Below, in pieces: positions 8,467 through 15,022 of a stretch of DNA of 31,043 nt. Made by a program: the position numbers and the translations under genes. A model generated the notes under the pieces. The model saw only the letters and a program-made list of their open reading frames with translations. It made no database searches and was not told the origin of the DNA. The stretch comes from an uncultured Acetatifactor sp. Its GTDB lineage: Bacteria > Bacillota > Clostridia > Lachnospirales > Lachnospiraceae. The stretch is from the NCBI GenBank assembly GCA_910577665.1, contig CAJTOJ010000036.1, forward strand, positions 1-31,043, given 5' to 3'. The stretch's first letter is position 1; each line of letters starts with the position of its first letter.

Positions 8467-8642
8467 CCTAAACTCCCATGCAGCCAGCCGCACCACCATA
8501 CCTAAAAGCCTGGGAGTTTAGGTGATGCACACAAACCCGCAAGGGAAGCGTGTTTGGCGCACAGCAGTCTCGGGATTTCGTGCAAGAGAGCACGAAACAA
8601 CTCGCGGTGTCGCAGAGTCCAATTTGGAGACTTTCATAGTAA
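8467..8642 (+). repeat. Multi-hairpin intergenic element, copy A
   Basis: It starts with a 12-bp inverted repeat (8467-8478 with 8511-8522, CCTAAACTCCCA / TGGGAGTTTAGG). This is followed by a 119-bp core (8524-8642) that is identical to 30909-31027 at 116 positions without gaps. The core reads GATGCACACAAA, hairpin 1, GGCGCACAGCAGTCTCGGG, hairpin 2 (TTTCGTGC / GCACGAAA), hairpin 3 (ACAAC-TCGC-GGTGT) and a tail ending CATAGTAA. It lies 32 bases after the fucI stop. The reverse-strand ORF here is most likely a by-product of the repeat. Confidence 0.9.
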
Positions 8643-8668
8643 GAAATTAGCATAGATGACACAAAAGG

Positions 8669-8700
8669 AACAGGGCAGTTGCATGCGCAACTGCCCTGTT
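8669..8700. terminator. Strong symmetric hairpin, terminator-like
   Basis: A perfect 14-bp stem (AACAGGGCAGTTGC / GCAACTGCCCTGTT) with loop ATGC. It has A-rich sequence on its left (ACAAAAGG) and only TT on its right, so it would serve better as a terminator for leftward than rightward transcription. It directly follows element copy A. Confidence 0.6.
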
Positions 8701-8710
8701 TAAGCATGTA

Positions 8711-8853
8711 CTAGTATAATCCGCCTAATTGCCTGCATGTTTGGCGTAAGGTAAATTTTCAGCCTGCAAGGTGGCTGAACGTGTGAAGCCAACGTAGTCA
8801 GGCGGAAATTTAGACCAGCGAAACATAGGGATAATTTAGGTGGATTATATTAG
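8711..8853. mobile_element. 143-bp non-coding element with about 20-bp terminal inverted repeats (MITE-like)
   Basis: The left end CTAGTATAATCCGCCTAATT matches the reverse complement of the right end at 17 of 20 bases. Inside are nested complementary segments: GCCTG 8731-8735 with CAGGC 8799-8803, TTGGC 8741-8745 with GCCAA 8788-8792, and TTCAGCC 8758-8764 with GGCTGAA 8773-8779. TAAATTT 8752-8758 could alternatively pair with AAATTTA 8806-8812. No ORF of note is present. It could be a miniature transposable element or a structured RNA. The mobile call rests only on the terminal repeats, and I see no convincing target-site duplication. Confidence 0.5.
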
Positions 8854-9056
8854 GAGCTGGTAGGAGAAAGCAGCGCCAGCTTTGCTTTTAACGTGACGCA
8901 CATCTGCCGGAAAGCAATTTTCAGACATGTTTTATGTATAGCGTTTAGAAACCGGCATGTCAAGTATATTTTCGTGACAATGAGTCAAGAAAAATGAGTC
9001 GGGCAGCCATGCGGAAGTTATTTCTCACGGATAAGGGGAATCAGGGCATGAAAAGG
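8854..9056. other. Non-coding stretch with two hairpins
   Basis: I see no gene. AGCTGG (8855-8860) can pair with CCAGCT (8876-8881), and TGCCGG (8905-8910) with CCGGCA (8952-8957). No promoter or ORF with an RBS is evident. Confidence 0.4.
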
Positions 9057-9222
9057 CTACTGTTCACTCGTCAGTAGCATGAAAAGTGTTACTATTCGCT
9101 CCGTTCACAATAACAGATGCACACAAAACGCAAAGGACATGCGTTTTAGCGCACGCTGTCTCGGGTTTTTATGCAAAATGCGCATAAAAAATGCCTCGCG
9201 TTACTGACGAGTGAACAGTAAC
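9057..9222 (+). repeat. Multi-hairpin element, divergent copy C, framed by 19-bp inverted repeats
   Basis: A 19-bp sequence (TACTGTTCACTCGTCAGTA, 9058-9076) recurs exactly inverted at 9202-9220. Between them lies the same order of conserved blocks as copies A and B: GATGCACACAAA (9116), hairpin 1, GCGCAC, GTCTCGGG, hairpin 2 and CTCGCG. The stems use different bases (AAAACGCA / TGCGTTTT and TTTTTATGC / GCATAAAAA), so pairing is kept while sequence is not. A palindrome at 9088-9114 occupies the place of the first inverted repeat of copies A and B. Confidence 0.75.
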
Positions 9223-9262
9223 TGAAAAGTAGTCATGCTATATCGGAAAAAGGGACTTTGAC

Positions 9263-9291
9263 TTGACCGGTCTGTTTTCCAATGTTACACT
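9263..9291 (+). promoter_or_regulatory. Predicted sigma-A promoter of the 72-aa gene
   Basis: TTGACC (9263-9268) and TACACT (9286-9291) are separated by 17 bases and lie about 58 bases before the ATG at 9350. Confidence 0.5.
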
Positions 9292-9349
9292 TGATGATGA
9301 AATAGGAGTGTAGTTACCGATTCATGTGTGGAAATAGGAGAAGAAACTT

Positions 9350-9568
9350 ATGGGTCAGGATAAATTGGTGGAGGAAATCTTAAGACATTTGGATCAGGAA
9401 ACCCAGGCCGGTGTGGTGCGTATGAGCGTAGAGATGGATGAGGAGAAGGCTGGAGGTGGAGAAGTCTCCCACAAATGCTGCAATATGTATGGCCGTCCGG
9501 CCAATGAGACTGTGGGAATGTTAGATTGCTATACGGACTTGAATGCGGGGGAGCCGGATAGGGGCTAG
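9350..9568 (+). CDS. Small hypothetical protein, 72 aa
   Basis: I do not recognise this protein. It has a plausible RBS (AGGAGAAG) and a promoter-like sequence upstream, which support real expression. The first 30 residues look like an amphipathic acidic helix (MGQDKLVEEILRHLDQETQ). The second half has a Cys-Cys pair and a third Cys (HKCCNMYGRPANETVGMLDC), which could bind metal or form disulfides. It has no signal peptide or membrane segment, so it is likely cytoplasmic. It stands alone between the repeat island and the DUF3781 gene. Two hairpins without U-tracts follow at 9593-9609 and 9620-9638. Confidence 0.6.
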   Translation: MGQDKLVEEILRHLDQETQAGVVRMSVEMDEEKAGGGEVSHKCCNMYGRPANETVGMLDCYTDLNAGEPDRG

Positions 9569-9592
9569 GGAAAAGAGCAAAGGCTCTATTTG

Positions 9593-9638
9593 TGCCGCCG
9601 CTGGCGGCATGACGGGAAGTTTGAAAGTTCTTTTCAAA
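9593..9638 (+). terminator. Two adjacent hairpins after the 72-aa gene, possible terminator
   Basis: TGCCGCC / GGCGGCA (9593-9609, 3-nt loop) and TTTGAAA / TTTCAAA (9620-9638) follow the stop codon. Neither is followed by a proper T-run, so termination is uncertain. Confidence 0.4.
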
Positions 9639-9731
9639 TAGTCCCAATTCGACTTTGTGTTCCCGGTAAAAATGCGTTGGATGAATATACAGTATGATAC
9701 AAGAAATAGTCTTAAAGACGGGGGCTGCTAA

Positions 9732-9974
9732 ATGAATGACTTAATTGAAAATATTGATAAACTTCACACAACAGAGATGGGTGCAGAGCGAATAAAAAGG
9801 AACTGCCAGATCAAAACAGATGATGTTGTCCAATGGAGCAAAGCACAGATTTTGGATACAACAGCAAGCATTGAAAGAACAGGGAAAAATTGGTATATAG
9901 TTTTAGGTAATTACAAAATAACCGTAAATACATATAGCTATACAATTATCACTGCGCATAAGGTCAAAGTATGA
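9732..9974 (+). CDS. DUF3781 family protein, 80 aa
   Basis: The sequence (MNDLIENIDKLHTTEMGAER, with the conserved GKNWYIVLGNYKITVN and the ending YTIITAHKVKV) fits the small DUF3781 family by recall, and the length of about 80 residues is normal. The function of the family is unknown. It is soluble, with no signal peptide. Its coding sequence is clearly more AT-rich than the flanking metabolic genes, as are its surroundings (about 9660-10060), which hints at horizontal acquisition. A GGGGG stretch before ATG is a weak ribosome binding site. It does not overlap the helicase gene that follows 152 bases later. Confidence 0.75.
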   Translation: MNDLIENIDKLHTTEMGAERIKRNCQIKTDDVVQWSKAQILDTTASIERTGKNWYIVLGNYKITVNTYSYTIITAHKVKV

Positions 9975-10074
9975 TCTGCATCATTTATAACCGTGAATGA
10001 TTATATACCAGAAACGAGTGTCAAGGCGCCAGGAACACAAAAAAAGGAATTGGGAGTTCAAATATTGAATTGAT

Positions 10075-10114
10075 GCGTGCAAGAGGGTGTGTAAGCACCT
10101 CTCTTTAGGCACGC
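10075..10114 (+). promoter_or_regulatory. Long hairpin in the leader of the helicase-nuclease gene
   Basis: GCGTGC (10075-10080) pairs with GCACGC (10109-10114), and inside AAGAGGGTG pairs with CACCTCTCTT with one bulge. The hairpin ends just before the GGGGG ribosome binding region at 10116-10120, so it could modulate translation start. It could also be an insertion-related palindrome. Confidence 0.45.
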
Positions 10115-10126
10115 AGGGGGATATAT

Positions 10127-13100
10127 ATGAATACCATCTGCCATGATATTTTCCGGGCTATCCATGAGGGAAAATGGCTGAAAATAGAATATCAGAACCG
10201 CCAGGGGCAGATTACCAGCTACTGGATCGGGATCCGGAACCTGTCCCCCGCAAGGCGTACCCTTGCCGTGGATGGACTGCATCTTGGAAGGTATACTACA
10301 GATTCTTATGAGAGGATATACATTGATTCCATTCTGTCTTCCCAGGTGGTGGAAGGCTCCTACTGTCCGGTGAATGAGGACCTGGTCCGGGACATCAGCC
10401 TGAATGCCCACAAGTACAGGGGGCTTTTTGACAATGTGGCCAACTTGAAGATACTGAATTACCTGGAGATGTGCAACCGCATGGACGGGGTGCCTTACAA
10501 GGCGGACTTTGGGCTGGTCCGCTTTCTGGACAGGGAACGCCTTGTGGGGGAGGTGTATCCGCTGGATGAGGAACAGTTCCGCACCATAGTCAGGCAGTTT
10601 CAGATCAAGTCGGAAGAAAAAGAGTACCATGAGGGGCGGCTGAAGATGCAGCAGCTTGCCATGAATGTGCTCAGTATCCATACGACCAGGGGACTTTATG
10701 TGCTGGCCTGCAGAAAACTACAGCTGGACGTAAAGAACCGGGTGCTAAGACCTGCCCGGGAGATTACCATCTGTACGGAATACCGTTTTGGGGAGAACAA
10801 GGAGAGCATCCGGAAATATCTGGACGGGGAGGAGTATGGCCTTCTGGCTGATTTTGAGAAGAACCAGGAGGAGATCAAAGACCGTGTCATGAGGAACACC
10901 CGGCAGGTCATGGGAGTAGATGACATGCCCTATATCATTGGCCTGGGAATGGATATTGCGCTGGACCTCCACAGGGAATACGCAGCTATTATCAAGATGG
11001 TGAACCAGGGGAAAGAGACAGTGCCTATCAAGGCATTTTTCGGGGATCTGCTGAACCGTCCCATCCGGCGGAAGGAATATCCCATTGCCCTTCTGAGTCG
11101 CCAGATCAATCTGGATCAGCTTCTGGCTGTGCACAATGCCATGAAGTACCCGGTGGCTTACATACAGGGGCCACCTGGCACTGGCAAGACCAACACCATT
11201 ATCCATACCATTATCACGGCCTTCTTCAACGAGAGGACAGTGCTCTTTGCATCCAACAACAACCATCCCATAGACACTGTGTTCGGCAGGCTGGCAGGAC
11301 TGGAATATGATGGCAGGCGGATTCCTTTTCCTGTGCTGCGTCTGGGGAATATGGACAAGGTGAGGGAGGCTCTGAGATACATCCGCTATGTGCATAGGCA
11401 GGCAAGGGCCATTCCGGTATTCCAGGGTGTCCTGGAGCGGAGAAAGGAAGAGCGGGCTGGAAGGGCCAGGGAGCTTTCCCGGCTTCTAAAAAAATATGAG
11501 GAAGTACTGGATCTGAAGGAGCGCAGGGAGACTCTGCAAAGGCTTCTGGAGTATCAGGGGAAGAGGACGCCATCCATGGCTATGCTGCCTTTCCAGGCAG
11601 ATCTCCAGGGGCGCCAGATGGAACAGGTCCAGCGGAAAATAGAAAGCGCAGGGGAGATTACCGAGGCAGATGCCTTAAAGCTTCTGGACAACAACCTGGA
11701 AGAGCTGTGGACATATCTATACTACACATCGGCCCGGTATCTGAAGAAGCTGGATGGGGAAGAGTTTGGCGATCTGCGGGAAATCCTGTATGGGACAGAG
11801 GAGGAAGACAGGCAGGTAATTGCCTTCTCCAAGTACCTGAGTGAGACCAGACATGTAAAAAAGCTTCAGAAGGTGTTTCCCGTTATCATCACCACATGTA
11901 TCTCCGCCCACAAGCTGGGAAGTCCGGAGCCTGTGTTTGATATGACCATCCTGGATGAGGCAAGCCAGTGCAATACGGCAGTGTCCCTGGTGCCGATCAT
12001 CCGGGGGGAGAATCTGATGCTGGTGGGGGATCCCCAGCAGCTGAATCCGGTGATCCTGCTGGATGAGCTGTCCAACCACATGCTGCGCAGGAGATACCAT
12101 GTGGCGGAGGAATATGATTACAGGAAGAATTCCATCTACAAGACCTATCTGGCCTGTGATGCCGTCAGTGATGAGGTACTGTTGCACAACCACTACCGGT
12201 GCCATGAGAAAATCATCCAGTTTAACAACCGGAAATACTATAATTCCAGACTACAGATTTGTTCTGCCAGTGTGCAGCCGCAGCCTCTGGTATACCTGGA
12301 TGTGCGGAACCTAAAGGCCGGCATCCGCAACACGGCACCTGGGGAGATCCAGGAGATCCTGCAGTATGCTGGCAGCCACCGGGAGAAGAGTGTGGGAGTC
12401 ATCACCCCTTTTGTGAACCAGAGAAAGCTTATAGAGGAGGCCCTGGAGCGGGAAGGGCTCTCCAATGTGGTATGTGGCACGGTACATGCTTTTCAGGGGG
12501 ACGAGAAGGATGTGATACTCTTCTCCACGGCTCTCACGGATCAGACGCAGGCGGGTACCTATAAATGGCTGAAGAACAACCGGGAGCTGATCAATGTGGC
12601 TACCTCCAGGGCCAGGGAGAAGCTGATCGTGCTTGCAGATTCCCGGAATCTGAAAAGACTCCATGGCACGGACGGGGAGGATGACCTCTATGAGCTGGTG
12701 GAATATGTGAAGAAAAACGGGGAGTCAGAGGTCACAGGGAAGAAAACATACTCCCGTGCCCTGGGAGTGAAGCCCTTTGGCACGGCCACAGAGGAGGCTT
12801 TCCTGCAGAATATGAACCATGCCCTGGAGAATATCTGGCTTTCCCAGAACCGCTTTACGATCCACAAGGAAGTGCCCATCTCCCAGGTATTCCGAGACAA
12901 CACGGACTGTAGTGACCTGTTCTACTCCGGGCGGTTCGATTTTGTGGTGTATGAGAAGGGAGGCGGCGAGGAACTGCCAGTGCTGGCCATCGAGTTGGAC
13001 GGGAAGGAGCATTTTGAGGACGAGGTAGTCAGATGCCGGGACCAGAAGAAGAATGCCATCTGTGAAAAGCATCACCTGCAGCTGATCCGGGTGGAGAGTT

Positions 13101-13165
13101 CCTATGCCAGGAGATACAGTCATATTAAGAATATTCTGATGAATTATTTTGCAGTGAAACACTAA
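10127..13165 (+). CDS. WYL-like / SF1 (UPF1-like) helicase / PD-(D/E)XK nuclease fusion
   Basis: A 1012-residue soluble protein with three parts. Residues 1-80 resemble a WYL ligand-sensing fold (AIHEGKWLKIEYQ to YERIYIDSI), but without the W-Y-L triad itself. Residues about 330-890 form an SF1B helicase: Walker A GPPGTGKT at 348-355, Walker B with D610-E611 (ILDEASQ), motif III LVGDPQQLNP, motif V TVHAFQGDEKDVI and motif VI NVATSRAREKL. A coiled segment (about 430-480) interrupts the first RecA domain. Residues about 905-1005 look like a DUF2726-type PD-(D/E)XK nuclease: D938 (GRFDFVV), E956 and D958 (AIELDGKEHF), and a later DQKKNAICE helix. Nuclease plus helicase plus sensor suggests nucleic acid surveillance or phage defence, but this is inference. 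It is a single gene with no partner. Replication-conflict or RNA roles are alternatives. Confidence 0.85.
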   Translation: MNTICHDIFRAIHEGKWLKIEYQNRQGQITSYWIGIRNLSPARRTLAVDGLHLGRYTTDSYERIYIDSILSSQVVEGSYCPVNEDLVRDISLNAHKYRGLFDNVANLKILNYLEMCNRMDGVPYKADFGLVRFLDRERLVGEVYPLDEEQFRTIVRQFQIKSEEKEYHEGRLKMQQLAMNVLSIHTTRGLYVLACRKLQLDVKNRVLRPAREITICTEYRFGENKESIRKYLDGEEYGLLADFEKNQEEIKDRVMRNTRQVMGVDDMPYIIGLGMDIALDLHREYAAIIKMVNQGKETVPIKAFFGDLLNRPIRRKEYPIALLSRQINLDQLLAVHNAMKYPVAYIQGPPGTGKTNTIIHTIITAFFNERTVLFASNNNHPIDTVFGRLAGLEYDGRRIPFPVLRLGNMDKVREALRYIRYVHRQARAIPVFQGVLERRKEERAGRARELSRLLKKYEEVLDLKERRETLQRLLEYQGKRTPSMAMLPFQADLQGRQMEQVQRKIESAGEITEADALKLLDNNLEELWTYLYYTSARYLKKLDGEEFGDLREILYGTEEEDRQVIAFSKYLSETRHVKKLQKVFPVIITTCISAHKLGSPEPVFDMTILDEASQCNTAVSLVPIIRGENLMLVGDPQQLNPVILLDELSNHMLRRRYHVAEEYDYRKNSIYKTYLACDAVSDEVLLHNHYRCHEKIIQFNNRKYYNSRLQICSASVQPQPLVYLDVRNLKAGIRNTAPGEIQEILQYAGSHREKSVGVITPFVNQRKLIEEALEREGLSNVVCGTVHAFQGDEKDVILFSTALTDQTQAGTYKWLKNNRELINVATSRAREKLIVLADSRNLKRLHGTDGEDDLYELVEYVKKNGESEVTGKKTYSRALGVKPFGTATEEAFLQNMNHALENIWLSQNRFTIHKEVPISQVFRDNTDCSDLFYSGRFDFVVYEKGGGEELPVLAIELDGKEHFEDEVVRCRDQKKNAICEKHHLQLIRVESSYARRYSHIKNILMNYFAVKH

Positions 13166-13182
13166 AACCAGAAGATTTCCTA

Positions 13183-13211
13183 TTGCATTTTTATGCACCC
13201 AGTGGTATATT
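13183..13211 (+). promoter_or_regulatory. Predicted sigma-A promoter of the amino-acid ABC operon
   Basis: TTGCAT (13183-13188) and TATATT (13206-13211) are 17 bases apart. The leader downstream contains a hairpin, GGTCCGA (13250-13256) with TCGGACC (13274-13280), placed just before the RBS AGGGAGG, so it may affect translation. Confidence 0.55.
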
Positions 13212-13301
13212 ATGCAAGTATATTCATAGGGACAGTTTCAATCTGCATTGGTCCGAAGCAAGTGTATGCACTATCGGACCCGGAAAAGGGAGGAAAATAA
13301 C

Positions 13302-14153
13302 ATGATGAAAAAAGTACTGACAGGAATCCTGGCAGCCGCTATGGCAGTATCCATACTGGCAGGCTGCGGGAATGACGGCGGCTCCAAGACAGCCAAGGTG
13401 ATTGACATTGCCCTTACGGATGAGCAATATGCATTTGGCGTGGACAAGACCCAGCCGGAACTGATGGAATCCGTGAATGCCTTTATCAAGGAGATCAATG
13501 AGAACGGCACTTTTGAGGAGATCTGCGACCACTATTTTGGGGATGGTACCCCGGTGGCAGTGAAGTCAGCGGCCTATGACGAGAGCAAGGACCAGCTGGT
13601 GGTGGCTACCAATGCCTCTTTTGAGCCATTCGAGTACATAGACGGCGACAGCTATTATGGCATTGACATGGAGATCGCAGCCAGGCTTGCGGAATATCTG
13701 AATAAGGAACTGGTGATCCAGAACATGGACTTTGAGGCAGTATGCCTGTCTGTGGGACAGCAGAAATGTGACATTGCCATGGCTGGCCTCACGGTGCGGG
13801 AGGACCGGATGGAGTATGTGGATTTTTCCGATGCTTACTACAATGCCTCCCAGGTGCTGATTGTAGCTTCTGACGACAAGGATTTTGACGGCTGCACGGA
13901 TGCCGCTTCCGTGGAAGCCATTCTCAAGGAAAAGGGCAGCAGCGCAAAGATCGGTGCCCAGAACGGTACCACAGGGCTGTTCTATGCGGAAGGCGATGCG
14001 GATTGGGGATTTGAGGGTTTCGGTGCCCAGGTAACGGGTTACAAGAACGGTTCCCTGGCTGTCCAGGATCTGCTGAACGGCAACATTGACTATGTGATCA
14101 TTGACTCTGCACCTGCAGCATGTATCACGGAGGCTATCAACAAATTACAGTAG
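13302..14153 (+). CDS. Amino-acid ABC transporter lipoprotein, circularly permuted family-3 binding domain
   Basis: A 283-residue binding protein with a lipoprotein signal peptide (lipobox LAGC, C22) and hence anchored outside the membrane. It belongs to the family-3 (polar amino acid) solute-binding proteins, with canonical motifs VVATNASFEPFEYIDG, GIDMEIAARL, DIAMAGLTVREDRMEYVDFS and IGAQNGTTG. The order is unusual. The segment that normally closes the fold (TDEQYAFGV, the ELMESVNAFIKEIN helix, then YFGDG) sits at residues 31-82 before the usual first strand, and the protein stops after VIIDSAPAACITEA where that segment would normally follow. This reads as a circular permutation. The start was chosen at ATG 13302 because AGGGAGG lies just upstream; the ORF extends further but without a signal. 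Permease and ATPase genes follow. Confidence 0.9.
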   Translation: MMKKVLTGILAAAMAVSILAGCGNDGGSKTAKVIDIALTDEQYAFGVDKTQPELMESVNAFIKEINENGTFEEICDHYFGDGTPVAVKSAAYDESKDQLVVATNASFEPFEYIDGDSYYGIDMEIAARLAEYLNKELVIQNMDFEAVCLSVGQQKCDIAMAGLTVREDRMEYVDFSDAYYNASQVLIVASDDKDFDGCTDAASVEAILKEKGSSAKIGAQNGTTGLFYAEGDADWGFEGFGAQVTGYKNGSLAVQDLLNGNIDYVIIDSAPAACITEAINKLQ

Positions 14154-14311
14154 AACCCCTGCATTCCGCTGGCTTCCATGCAGAAAAGACAGGGCTATTG
14201 TGGATACAGGACTTTGATGGCAGGTACCAGTGTCCCTGTCATGGCAATGCCATATTCTAAGGCACTGGTATGACAGAAAAAGCGGGAAAAGCACAGTACA
14301 GGGGAGGAACA

Positions 14312-15022
14312 ATGGGCAATTTTCCACAGAAAGTAGACAGGTTTATAGAGAGCTTCATCCATCAGAACGGCTATGCGCGGGTTCTGGAAGGGTTGCAGAA
14401 CACCCTCTTGATCGCTGTGGCAGGTCTGGTCATCGGGATCCTGATCGGCACACTGATCGCTACTGTCCGGGTGATTCCCAAATATAAGGTGCTGCCAAGG
14501 GTCTTGAATGGATTCTGCAGCTTTTATGTGGGGTTGTTCCGGGGGACACCTATGGTGGTGCAGCTTTTGGTGTTCTACTATGTCATGCTGCCGCTGATGG
14601 GAGTACGGATGACGGGAGTCCAGGTATCCATCCTGGTGTTCGGCTTAAACAGCGGGGCCTACATATCGGAGATCATGCGAAGTGGCATCCTGTCTGTAGA
14701 CCATGGACAGATGGAAGGGGGACGTGCGGTAGGATTGAGTTTTGGCACTACCATGCTGCGGATTGTGATTCCACAGGCGGTGAAGAACATCCTGCCTACC
14801 CTGGGCAATGAGTTCATCGCCCTGATCAAGGAGACTTCCGTGGTGAGCTTTGTGGGAGCCACAGATCTGTATGTGGCATTCAATTATATGGGCAGCAATA
14901 CGTATGAATTCATGGTGCCTTACCTGGTGATGGCGATGATCTATATCCTGCTTGTGCTGGTCATCAGCGCGGGAATCAAACTCATGGAAAGGAGCCTGCG
15001 GAAAAGTGATAGACGTCATTAA
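14312..15022 (+). CDS. Polar amino-acid ABC transporter permease
   Basis: A 236-residue inner-membrane permease of the HisM/GlnP type. A short N-terminal region precedes hydrophobic segments at about 28-52 (NTLLIAVAGLVIGILIGT), 80-105 and 110-125, with more near the C-terminus (YLVMAMIYILLVLVISAG). GLFRGTPMVVQLLVFYY is a family hallmark. The ATPase-coupling EAA loop is EGGRAVGLSFGTTMLRIVIP. ATG 14312 is preferred over ATG 14270 because GGGGAGG precedes it. The gene is 158 bases after the binding protein and its 3' end overlaps the ATPase start. Only one permease gene is present, so a homodimer is expected. Amino-acid specificity cannot be read from sequence. Confidence 0.92.
   Translation: MGNFPQKVDRFIESFIHQNGYARVLEGLQNTLLIAVAGLVIGILIGTLIATVRVIPKYKVLPRVLNGFCSFYVGLFRGTPMVVQLLVFYYVMLPLMGVRMTGVQVSILVFGLNSGAYISEIMRSGILSVDHGQMEGGRAVGLSFGTTMLRIVIPQAVKNILPTLGNEFIALIKETSVVSFVGATDLYVAFNYMGSNTYEFMVPYLVMAMIYILLVLVISAGIKLMERSLRKSDRRH

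Noticed and set aside
8468..8707. Reverse-strand 79-residue ORF in copy A (and its counterpart in copy B)
   Set aside because: The sequence varies only as the structured repeat does, the frame runs through stem-loops, and there is no RBS. It is likely a spurious ORF annotated wherever the repeat occurs.
8825..8835. TAGGGATAA resembling the start of an I-SceI homing site
   Set aside because: Only about nine bases match and no homing endonuclease or intron is nearby; coincidence.
10127..13165. Part of a multi-gene defence system such as BREX or Zorya
   Set aside because: No partner genes for any known system lie nearby; only the fusion protein itself can be supported.
13212..13301. Riboswitch or T-box in the leader of the amino-acid ABC operon
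   Set aside because: Only one 7-bp hairpin is visible; no T-box sequence, antiterminator or known aptamer core is present.
13248..13301. Upstream extension of the binding-protein ORF
   Set aside because: The extra 18 residues are charged and would disrupt the lipoprotein signal; a good RBS precedes ATG 13302.
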